A stretch of 64,000 nucleotides of DNA from contig NZ_CP074380.1 in the NCBI RefSeq assembly GCF_022695595.1, positions 1,302,001 through 1,366,000 of the forward strand, written 5' to 3'. A program made the translations under genes and the position numbers. Under the pieces are notes generated by a model, which did not search any database, was not told where the DNA came from, and saw nothing but the letters and a program-made list of their open reading frames with translations. Shown here one piece after another: positions 17,369 through 24,571 of this stretch. The stretch is from Streptomyces sp. MST-110588 (GTDB taxonomy: Bacteria; Actinomycetota; Actinomycetes; Streptomycetales; Streptomycetaceae). Each line of letters begins with the position of its first letter. The first letter of the stretch is position 1.

Positions 17369-18292
17369 TCAGGAGACCTCCAGCACGATCTTGCCGCGGG
17401 TGCGGCCCTCCTGGCTGCGGCGGAACGCCTGCGCCGTCTCGGCCAGCGGCAGCACCGCGTCGATGTGCACGGTGAGCTGTCCGGCGTCGGCGAGTTCACC
17501 GAGCGCGGCCAGGCCGGCGGCGTCCGGGCGGACCCACACCATGTGACCACCCTTGGCCTTCACCTCGCCGTCGGTGATGGACACCACCCGGGAGCGGTCC
17601 TTGAGCAGTTCCTGCGAGACCTCGACGACCCCGCCGCCCACGAAGTCCAGGGCCACGTCCACGCCCTCGGGAGCCAGCGACCGCACCCGTTCGGCCAGGC
17701 CGTCCCCGTACGTCACGGGCTCGGCGCCCAGCGATCGCAGGAAGTCGTGGTTGCGCTCACTGGCCGTGCCGATGACCCGGGCGCCGCGGGCCACCGCGAT
17801 CTGCACCGCCAGCGAACCGACGCCGCCCGCGGCGGCATGCACCAGGACCGTGTCGCCCTTGCCGGCCTCGGCCCGGTCCAGGGACTGCTGGGCGGTGAGC
17901 CCGGCCAGCGGCAGACCGGCGGCCTGCTGCCAGCTCAGGGCGGCGGGCTTGCGGGCCAGGGTCCGTACGGGAGCGGCAACCAGCTCGGCGAAGGTGCCGT
18001 GCTGGACCTCGTCCTTGCGGACGTAACCCATGACCTCGTCGCCGACCTCGAACTCGGTCGCGTCCACGCCGACCGCTTCCACCACCCCGGCCACGTCCCA
18101 GCCGGGGATCAGCGGGAAGTGGGCGTGCATTATGGGGTCCAGGTATCCGCCGACGATCTTCCAGTCCACCGGATTGACGCCGGCGGCCTTGACCCGGATC
18201 AGCACCGAGTCCGGGGCGACCTTGGGGTCCGGCTGGTCGGTGTAGCGAAGCACATCGGCGTCGCCATAGCTTTCCGCGATGATTGCCTTCAT
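17369..18292 (-). CDS. NADP-dependent quinone oxidoreductase-like (MDR family)
   Basis: 307 residues of the zinc-independent medium-chain dehydrogenase/reductase superfamily. The N-terminal GroES-like domain (1-115) has VKAAGVNPVDWKI and PGWDVAGVV. The Rossmann domain follows with the nucleotide loop HAAAGGVGSLAVQIA (about 152) and GTASERNHDFL. No structural-zinc cysteines are present, as expected of quinone oxidoreductases. It reduces quinones or enones with NADPH, by family. ATG 18292; a large hairpin or operator lies just upstream. Confidence 0.88.
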   Translation of the reverse strand: MKAIIAESYGDADVLRYTDQPDPKVAPDSVLIRVKAAGVNPVDWKIVGGYLDPIMHAHFPLIPGWDVAGVVEAVGVDATEFEVGDEVMGYVRKDEVQHGTFAELVAAPVRTLARKPAALSWQQAAGLPLAGLTAQQSLDRAEAGKGDTVLVHAAAGGVGSLAVQIAVARGARVIGTASERNHDFLRSLGAEPVTYGDGLAERVRSLAPEGVDVALDFVGGGVVEVSQELLKDRSRVVSITDGEVKAKGGHMVWVRPDAAGLAALGELADAGQLTVHIDAVLPLAETAQAFRRSQEGRTRGKIVLEVS

Positions 18293-18307
18293 GATCGCTA
18301 CAACGTG

Positions 18308-18337
18308 TGACGATCCGGGATGATTCCCGGATCGTCA
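18308..18337. promoter_or_regulatory. 13-bp perfect inverted repeat upstream of the oxidoreductase
   Basis: Arms TGACGATCCGGGA and TCCCGGATCGTCA flank TGAT. It ends 16 bp upstream of the oxidoreductase ATG and 116 bp after the stop of the DUF5107 gene, both on the minus strand, so it may be either an operator or the terminator of the upstream gene. Confidence 0.5.
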
Positions 18338-18452
18338 CCGAGTTCCGGACATGCACTCGAACGGCCTACGCGGCGTCAGTTGCCCACCGGACGCGCCCGC
18401 GCACGGAGCCGGCCGCCCGCCCGGTGCCCGGCCGCCGTGCCGGACATCCGCC

Positions 18453-20579
18453 TCACACCGGCCGCATCCGGAACTCGTACCGCCCGGGCAGTGGATGCTC
18501 GGCGCGCGCGGTCTCCCGTACGGCGTCGGTGACCGGGCCGTCGCCCGCCACGAGCCGTTCGGCGATCGCGTACCAGGTGTCGCTGATCGTCTCCTCGCTC
18601 TCGCGCAGGTCGGCGACTTCGAAGCCGCGGTCGAAGACGGCACGGGCCCCGCGCGCATCGCCCAGCGCGCACATCACCTGCGCCGTCAGCAGTTCGAAGC
18701 GGCCGTGCGGAATCCGGTCGGCGGGCGGCAGTTGGGCCAGCGCGTCCGCCGCGTCCCCGGCCCGGCCCGCGGCGAGCAGGACGGGAACCGCCTGGCGTAC
18801 CAGCGCCCGCAGGACGGCGCCCCACCCCTGGGCCTCCTCCTCCGCCTGCCGCTGCCCGTGCCCGCCCCGTTCGGTCCGCGCGCGCAGGGCGGCGCCGGCC
18901 GCCTCCGTCCGGGCCAGGGACGCGCAGCGGCATGCCTGCGTGTACAGCTCGGCGGCCCGTTCCGTCTCGCCCGCCACCCACTCCGCCTCGGCCAGACAGT
19001 ACAGCGGCCGGCAGTCCGCCCCGCGGGTCAGCGCCCGCTCCCAGCTCCGTACGGCCTGTGCCCGGTCGCCCGCGTGCCACTGCGCGATACCGAGGTGGTA
19101 GTCCGTCACCGGGCCGGGGTGGGCGCACTCCAGCAGGTCGCGCCAGGGCCGCGAGACCAGGGGAGCCGCGGGGACGGGGCCGCCGGCCGGGAAGTCGCCG
19201 GTGTGCAGCAGTTCCAGCCAGGGCCGCTGCTCCTCACCTAGGGTGTCCTCCTCGAACGGGGTGCCGGGCAGGTCGTAGTCGCCACGGGCCCGTTCGAGCG
19301 CTCCCCAGCCGGAACCGGTGGCCAGGCGTTCCTTGGGTTCGGCGTCGGCGTACGGCCGCCAGGCGGCGTAGGCGGCGTCCACCTCGGTACGCGGCAGGGC
19401 CGCCGCGAGCCGGGAGCCGGCCTCGGCACGGGCCGCCGCCCAGTCGGCACCGTGCACCGTCGCGGGGTCGGCGGCCAGCGGCCCGTACGCCTCCAGCCAG
19501 GACAGCTCCCCGCCGCCTTCCAGGCGCAGGTGTTCCAACTGGGTGCGGGCCAGGCCCGCCTGGATCTCGGCGTAGCCGCCGGCGCCCGGCTCGGTGAGCC
19601 ACTCCTGCCAGCGGCGCCCGGCCCGGCCCGCGCCCCACAGGAACAGCTTGCGGCCACGGAGTGTGTCGGTGGAGGTGTGGACCAGGCCGTGGCCCTCGCC
19701 GTCCAGGGAGGCGATCCAGCGCCGGGCGCCGTCGGGGATCTCGTAGAAGTAGTCCGCGGGGAACTCGCTGTTCAGCGGGTACGTACGGTCGACGCCGTCG
19801 CGCACGGGGACGGGCACGCGGCGCAGCGAGCGCTCGTACCCGAAGTGCCATGCCTTCTCGGCCGGGGCCAGGACGCGGGTGGCGGGCCCTTCGGGGACGG
19901 CGATGTTGGACCACCAGTACACGGGCGCGGCGTGGAGGTGGGGATTGCGGACGCGGACGCCGACGTAGAGGAAGTCGGAGTCCGCCGGGAGCCAGAGGTC
20001 CACCTGGAAGGGCAGGTCACGCAGCCGTTCCCATTCCCACAGCCGCAGCATGGTGCCGCCGTCGGGCGCCGGGACGCGGGCGGCGTGCAGCGGGGCGCAG
20101 GTGAGGGCGGAGTGACCGGTCGCGCCGATGTTCCATTCGATGCCGCCGGAGAACCAGGCGCCGTTGAGGGCGAAGTCGGCCGGCTGCAGGACGGGGTTGC
20201 GGTGGAGCAGTTCCCGGTCGGTGGGCTTGTGGTGCAGGGAGTACACGCGTCCGCCGAGGCCCGGCAGGACGGTGGCGCGCAACCGGTCGTTCTCGATCAC
20301 GATCGCGTCGAAGGTGGTCAGCGAGCGCTGCCGCCCGTAGCCGTCCCGGCGGCGTACGGGCAGCAGGGAGCGCAGCGGCTCGTAGGCGATCCCACGGGCC
20401 ATGTCGGCGGGCAGGGCGGCGTCCGGGTCTGTGCCTACGCCGCCTGCGTCCTCTTTGGCGGCCGGCTCGATCGCTGCCCGGTGGGCGTCGCGCGGGGGCC
20501 GCAGGGCGGGCAGCGGGTTGTCCGGGCCGAGGGGAGCCGCGGGGAGGGTCAAGGTGGTGCGTCGCACACGGGTGGCCAC
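18453..20579 (-). CDS. DUF5107 and tetratricopeptide protein
   Basis: 708 residues. The N-terminal part (about 60-390) is a DUF5107 beta-sandwich resembling the galactose mutarotase fold, with IVIENDRLRATVLPGLGGRV and NWIEWNIG-like GGIEWNIGATGHS as hallmark segments. The C-terminal 250 residues are TPR-like helices, for example YHLGIAQWHAGDRAQAVRSW and LYCLAEAEWVAGETERAAEL. Family members are thought to bind carbohydrates; no enzyme activity is established. It stands alone in this window, and the ATG 20579 start gives the full N-terminus. The 250 bp upstream holds no gene. Confidence 0.8.
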   Translation of the reverse strand: MATRVRRTTLTLPAAPLGPDNPLPALRPPRDAHRAAIEPAAKEDAGGVGTDPDAALPADMARGIAYEPLRSLLPVRRRDGYGRQRSLTTFDAIVIENDRLRATVLPGLGGRVYSLHHKPTDRELLHRNPVLQPADFALNGAWFSGGIEWNIGATGHSALTCAPLHAARVPAPDGGTMLRLWEWERLRDLPFQVDLWLPADSDFLYVGVRVRNPHLHAAPVYWWSNIAVPEGPATRVLAPAEKAWHFGYERSLRRVPVPVRDGVDRTYPLNSEFPADYFYEIPDGARRWIASLDGEGHGLVHTSTDTLRGRKLFLWGAGRAGRRWQEWLTEPGAGGYAEIQAGLARTQLEHLRLEGGGELSWLEAYGPLAADPATVHGADWAAARAEAGSRLAAALPRTEVDAAYAAWRPYADAEPKERLATGSGWGALERARGDYDLPGTPFEEDTLGEEQRPWLELLHTGDFPAGGPVPAAPLVSRPWRDLLECAHPGPVTDYHLGIAQWHAGDRAQAVRSWERALTRGADCRPLYCLAEAEWVAGETERAAELYTQACRCASLARTEAAGAALRARTERGGHGQRQAEEEAQGWGAVLRALVRQAVPVLLAAGRAGDAADALAQLPPADRIPHGRFELLTAQVMCALGDARGARAVFDRGFEVADLRESEETISDTWYAIAERLVAGDGPVTDAVRETARAEHPLPGRYEFRMRPV

Positions 20580-20829
20580 GGCTGCCTCGCAAAGTGGACC
20601 GGGCCACCTCGGTTACGGCGGCCGTCTGTTGACCATGGAACCTCGTCGGCTCGCCGCTGAACAGGGCCTTTTGCGGCCAGGTGCGGGGGAAAGGGATCAG
20701 GCGGCTCGGGAGGGTCAGGCGGAACAGGCTGAGGCTGATCAAGCGGATCAGCGGGCTCGGGGCGGGCCGTGGCGGCGCCGGCCGTCGTTCGTGGGGCGGT
20801 GCCAGGAGGGCGGTGATAGGAGGGCGGTG

Positions 20830-21735
20830 TCAGGAGGGCGCCAGGACGCTCTCCAGGAGGTCGGCCAGGAGCACCGCACCGGCCCCGTCGGGGTCACGGT
20901 CCGGGTCGTAGATCGTCAGGTTCAGTCCGACACAGCGCGGCGAGGCGGCCAACGGCGCCAACAGGTCGTGCAGTTCGCCGGTGAGCAGACCGCCGGGGTC
21001 GGGGGAGTCGACGGCGGGCATGACGGACGGGTCCAGGACGTCCGCGTCCAGATGGATCCAGAACCCGTCGAGCGGGGAGCGGCCGATCCGGGTGAGTACC
21101 TCGCGCGCCACGGCGTCCGGCCCCACGCGCCGGATGTCCCCGACCGTCCGGGCGTCGATGCGCAGCGAGGTCAGTTCCGCGTGGTCCTGGTCGCCGTCGC
21201 GGATGCCCAGGACGCTCAGGTCTTCGTCACGTACGTACGGCTGCCGTCCCTCGATGCCGGTGAGGTCGGCCTGTCCGCGCCCGGTGATCTGGGCGACGCC
21301 CTCACCGGCCGCGGCGCCGAGGGGCCCGGAGGTATCCGTGTTGCCCGGGTGCCGGAAGTCGCCGTGCCCGTCGAGGTAGGCGACGCCGTACCGTCCCAGG
21401 CGGCGCAGAGCCAGCACGGCGCCCAGCAGGATGCTGCAGTCCCCGCCGAGCAGTACGGGGAACCCGCCGGCGCGGACATGGCGTTCGACGCGGTCGGCGA
21501 GGCGGCGGGTGTACCCGGCGAGGGCGGCGGCGTTGAAGTCGCCCTCGCCCTCCTTCCAGTCGCCGAAGTCGTAGCGGGGCGGCACCACGACGCCGCCTTC
21601 CTGTGCGCCCAGGCGCCGCAGCAGGTCCTGGTCGCGCAGCGCGCCGGCGAGCTTGTAGCAGCCGGGTACGGTGCCGGGCGCGGGCGGGCGCAGGCCGAGG
21701 TTGGACGGGGCGTCGATCAGTACGGTGCGGCGCAT
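20830..21735 (-). CDS. Arginase/agmatinase (ureohydrolase) family protein
   Basis: 301 residues with the binuclear manganese motifs of ureohydrolases. VLLGGDCSILLG carries a Cys where arginases have the first His ligand, YLDGHGDFRHP gives Asp-His-Asp, and IHLDADVLDPSVMP gives the last two Asp ligands. PDPGGL follows as in the family. The His-to-Cys change is seen in some actinobacterial members, so activity on arginine or agmatine is uncertain. ATG 21735; single gene. Confidence 0.85.
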   Translation of the reverse strand: MRRTVLIDAPSNLGLRPPAPGTVPGCYKLAGALRDQDLLRRLGAQEGGVVVPPRYDFGDWKEGEGDFNAAALAGYTRRLADRVERHVRAGGFPVLLGGDCSILLGAVLALRRLGRYGVAYLDGHGDFRHPGNTDTSGPLGAAAGEGVAQITGRGQADLTGIEGRQPYVRDEDLSVLGIRDGDQDHAELTSLRIDARTVGDIRRVGPDAVAREVLTRIGRSPLDGFWIHLDADVLDPSVMPAVDSPDPGGLLTGELHDLLAPLAASPRCVGLNLTIYDPDRDPDGAGAVLLADLLESVLAPS

Positions 21736-21937
21736 GCCGCCATCCCACCGGACCGGCAGACGATCTTCAAGCGATCTTCGAGGAAATTGTCCACCGCGAA
21801 ATGGTCCGCCGCGAAATTACCCGCCGCCATGAACGATCATCAACTACCGTCGACGCTCAAGAACGACCGCGAGGCGGTCATGCGCGGTACGGCACCCACG
21901 CGGCTGTGCCGCAGCGGGGCACACAAGGACAGGAACA

Positions 21938-22273
21938 ATGGGAACTCAGCACACATACCGGGTGATCGTGCGCGGCAAATGGGACGGGCTGTCCGAGGCG
22001 GCCCGCGCGCGACTGCTGGCCGAGGTCGAGCAGCACGGCCTGGCACAGATGCAGTTCACGCCCGAGGGGTCGCTGTCCTACGACGCCGCGCTGAAGTCCT
22101 TCACGTACCGCTACGTCATCGTCTCCGACGCGCAGGACGGCGAGGAGATGGCCGCCGCCCTCGCCGAGGAGAAGGCGGAGAACGCGCTGTCCGCGGCCGG
22201 TTACGGCTTCCGGGACCTGCGGTCCTTCCCCACCGACATGGACACCATGAAGGTCAACCGCAAGCGGCGCTGA
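21938..22273 (+). CDS. DUF6204 family protein
   Basis: 111 residues, a short soluble alpha/beta protein of a family widespread in Streptomyces and of unknown role. Typical features are the N-terminal TYRVIVRGKWDGLS strand, an acidic helix with EEMAAALAEEKAENAL, and the basic C-terminus KVNRKRR. ATG 21938 has AAGGA at suitable spacing. Lone gene, divergent from the arginase-like gene. Confidence 0.75.
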   Translation: MGTQHTYRVIVRGKWDGLSEAARARLLAEVEQHGLAQMQFTPEGSLSYDAALKSFTYRYVIVSDAQDGEEMAAALAEEKAENALSAAGYGFRDLRSFPTDMDTMKVNRKRR

Positions 22274-22367
22274 CCTGGCGCCGCTGACCTTGCCCCGCCG
22301 GCCTGACGCCGCTGTCCTCGGCCTCGCCCGGGTCCGCGCCCCTCCCTTCGTTTCTCGGGGGGAATCG

Positions 22368-22829
22368 TTACTTCGGAGGCTCGTTGAAGCGGAGGCGGTT
22401 GCCGAAGGGGTCGGTGAGCGTCAGCGACGTACCGATTTCACCGTCCTCCTCCAGCTCGGGCGCCAGGAAGGCGTACTGCTTCGCCGCCAGCTCGGCGTGC
22501 AGTGCGCGGACCCCCTCCAGCTCCACGTACACCGCGGAGCCGGGGGTGGCGTCCCCGTGGTGCTCGGACAGGTGGAGGACGAGATCGCCCCGCGATACCT
22601 GGGTGTAGAGCGGCATGCCCGGGGCGAAGCGGTGTTCCCAGTCGACGGAGCACCCGAGGTGGTCGAGGTAGAACTCGTGCGCCTTGGCCACGTCGAAGAT
22701 GCGCAGGATGGGCACCGCACGGCTGATGCGGATCTCCATCGGGTCGCCGTTCGTCATGGATTCGCCGGTCTCCGTGGGGTCGCCGATCCCCGTAGGGTCG
22801 CCGGTCTCCGTGGGGTCGCTGTTTTCCAT
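22368..22829 (-). CDS. VOC family protein with hexapeptide-repeat N-terminus
   Basis: 153 residues. A glyoxalase superfamily domain (from about residue 33) reads AVPILRIFDVAKAHEFYLDH, LSEHHGDATPGSAVYVE and LTLTDPFGNRLRFNEP. The first 33 residues are a repeat of G-D-P-T-E-T-type hexapeptides encoded by five 18-bp units. ATG 22829 is chosen because GAGG lies ten bases upstream; ATG 22847 would overlap the GNAT gene by 14 bp, and ATGs further in are possible. It follows the GNAT gene directly and is likely co-transcribed. Similar proteins are annotated as bleomycin-resistance-like, without proof. Confidence 0.8.
   Translation of the reverse strand: MENSDPTETGDPTGIGDPTETGESMTNGDPMEIRISRAVPILRIFDVAKAHEFYLDHLGCSVDWEHRFAPGMPLYTQVSRGDLVLHLSEHHGDATPGSAVYVELEGVRALHAELAAKQYAFLAPELEEDGEIGTSLTLTDPFGNRLRFNEPPK
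22731..22821. repeat. 18-bp tandem repeat, five units
   Basis: Minus-strand units follow GCGACCCCACGGAGACCG with variation; units one and three are identical. In frame they encode a GDPTET-type hexapeptide at the N-terminus of the VOC protein. Confidence 0.8.
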
Positions 22830-22833
22830 GACG

Positions 22834-23397
22834 TCACTGTGCCTCATGGGGTGCGGTGGTGTCGCGGCACATTTCGGCGGTCATCGCCCAGCGCTGATGG
22901 TCCCGCCAGGCACCGTCGACGAACAGGAAGTCCGGCGAGTACCCCTCCAGCCGGAACCCGGTCCGCTCCACCAAGGCGATCGAACGGTGGTTGTCCGGCT
23001 GGATGTTCACCTCCAGCCGGTGCAGCCCCAACTCACCGAACGCGTAAGGGATGACGAGTCCCAGCCCCTCGCTCATCAGGCCGCGCCCGGCCGCGTGCGC
23101 GAAGGCGCCGTAGCCGATCGCCCCGCAGCCGAAGGCGCCGTGGACGATGTTGTTGATGGTGAGGTAGCCGGCGATCCGGCCGGTGTCGTGCTCGCAGAAC
23201 AGGAAACCCTCGCGGGAGGGCTCGCACACGCCGGCGAAGTAGGTGTCGTAGGCGGCGTCGGTGGTCGGCGGGAAGAGCCAGGGACGGTGCAGCGGCACGC
23301 TCGCGCGTGCCAGGGCGGTGAACTCCTCCCGGTCCGCGGCCGAGAAGGGACGGATGCCCACACGGGGTCCCCGGGCGAGGTAACGGTCGTCAGCCAT
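22834..23397 (-). CDS. GNAT acetyltransferase (RimJ/RimL-like)
   Basis: 187 residues. GNAT fold with the acetyl-CoA P-loop region GYGAFAHAAGRGLMSEGLGL, followed by LHRLEVNIQPDNHRSIALVE, which is characteristic of RimJ/RimL-type N-acetyltransferases acting on protein N-termini or small amines. ATG 23397; the stop is 4 bp before the VOC gene start, suggesting one transcript. Confidence 0.88.
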   Translation of the reverse strand: MADDRYLARGPRVGIRPFSAADREEFTALARASVPLHRPWLFPPTTDAAYDTYFAGVCEPSREGFLFCEHDTGRIAGYLTINNIVHGAFGCGAIGYGAFAHAAGRGLMSEGLGLVIPYAFGELGLHRLEVNIQPDNHRSIALVERTGFRLEGYSPDFLFVDGAWRDHQRWAMTAEMCRDTTAPHEAQ

Positions 23398-23489
23398 CAG
23401 GAGATCGTACGGAGTGACAGGGGCGTCCGGCCACGGCGCGCGGAGGGGGTTGACAGTGGCGCACGTATGAACTCACGCATCTGTGGGCC

Positions 23490-23565
23490 GATGGACGTCG
23501 TGGACGTGTGGGCATGTGGGCGTGTGAACGTGTGGGTGTGCGGGCGTGTGACGGACCGGCCCTCA
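23490..23565. repeat. GT-rich degenerate 6/12-bp repeat
   Basis: About eight degenerate copies of a GTGTGGGCATGT-like unit occupy the non-coding gap between the PPTase stop and the GNAT gene. No symmetry or terminator is visible. Confidence 0.55.
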
Positions 23566-23590
23566 AGCCTGAGGGGAGAACTGGCCCGGC

Positions 23591-24409
23591 CTATGAAGGG
23601 CTGCCCGCCGTACGTACTGCGCAGGCTGCCGCGTACCCCTCGGGCACCGGTACGTCCACCGTCTCCCAGCCCTCCACCGGGGCCGGGTCGGGACCGGTCC
23701 CGACCAGCGTCGTCGTCATCAGGTCCCCCGCCAGCCCGGTACCCATCCCCTTCAGGCACGCCTCCTTGCGGGTCCAGCAGCGGGCGAAGGCCGCGGCCCG
23801 TCCGGCGGGCGGCAGCGCGGCCAGTTCCGCGCGCTCCTGTGGATGCAGCACGCTCGCCACCTCGTCCACGACCTCGGGTGCGGTCAGCGTCTCTATGTCG
23901 ACACCGATGGGCGTACGGGCGAAGCCCAGCAGCGCCAGCCCGCGGGTGTGGGACAGCGAGAAGTGCAGCGGCGCGCCGGCCAGCGCGGGACGGCCGTGCG
24001 GCGCGTCGCAGCACGGGCAGGGCTCGCGTACGAACCGGAGCGCCGCCGGGTCGCGGTCCAGGTAGGCGCCGAGCAGCCGGCGCAGCGCGGAGTGGGAGGC
24101 GATGTAGACATCGCGGTCGACGGGGCGTACGAAGGTGGCGGCGCGCCGGCGCTCGGCCGCGTCGAGTACCTCGGTGTCCCGCACGGCCGCCTCCTCGGGA
24201 GCGCTGAGTACGAGCCACAGAGCGACGCGGGGGCCGTTGTCTTCGTTGGCGCCGAGCGGGGACGGCAAGGCGCTCGGGTCGTAGGTGCGGAGGACGGGAC
24301 GGCCGTTGGTCAAAGAGCTTGTAAGGCTTTTGGGATTTGTGGGGCTTGTGGGTTCCGTGGGTTCCGTCGGGCTCATAGGGCCCGTGGGGCGGATTTCGCC
24401 GGTGGTCAT
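23591..24409 (-). CDS. Sfp-type 4'-phosphopantetheinyl transferase
   Basis: 272 residues. It transfers phosphopantetheine from CoA to carrier-protein serines, here presumably the aryl carrier and the two T domains of the siderophore NRPS. Motifs: HFSLSHTRGLALLGF (P1-P2 region), IGVDIETL (Mg-binding), and FARCWTRKEACLKGMGTGL (P3). The first 40 residues are a Thr/Pro/Ser linker of P-T-E-type repeats. ATG 24409 has GAGGAG upstream. Last gene of the dhb operon; it starts 163 bp after the pseudo-NRPS stop. Confidence 0.92.
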   Translation of the reverse strand: MTTGEIRPTGPMSPTEPTEPTSPTNPKSLTSSLTNGRPVLRTYDPSALPSPLGANEDNGPRVALWLVLSAPEEAAVRDTEVLDAAERRRAATFVRPVDRDVYIASHSALRRLLGAYLDRDPAALRFVREPCPCCDAPHGRPALAGAPLHFSLSHTRGLALLGFARTPIGVDIETLTAPEVVDEVASVLHPQERAELAALPPAGRAAAFARCWTRKEACLKGMGTGLAGDLMTTTLVGTGPDPAPVEGWETVDVPVPEGYAAACAVRTAGSPS

Positions 24410-24571
24410 CCGTCGCTCTCCTCTTCGGCCGCTCGCAACTGGGGGTGCTGGCTGACCGTACCGGTGCGGCGGGGGCCCGAGCAGCGTGGGCCGCCCGTTC
24501 CGGTCTTCGGTTCTTCCGGGGCCGGAAGGGGCGACCGGTCCCGGCGGCGGCATCCACCGGGACCGGAGCTC

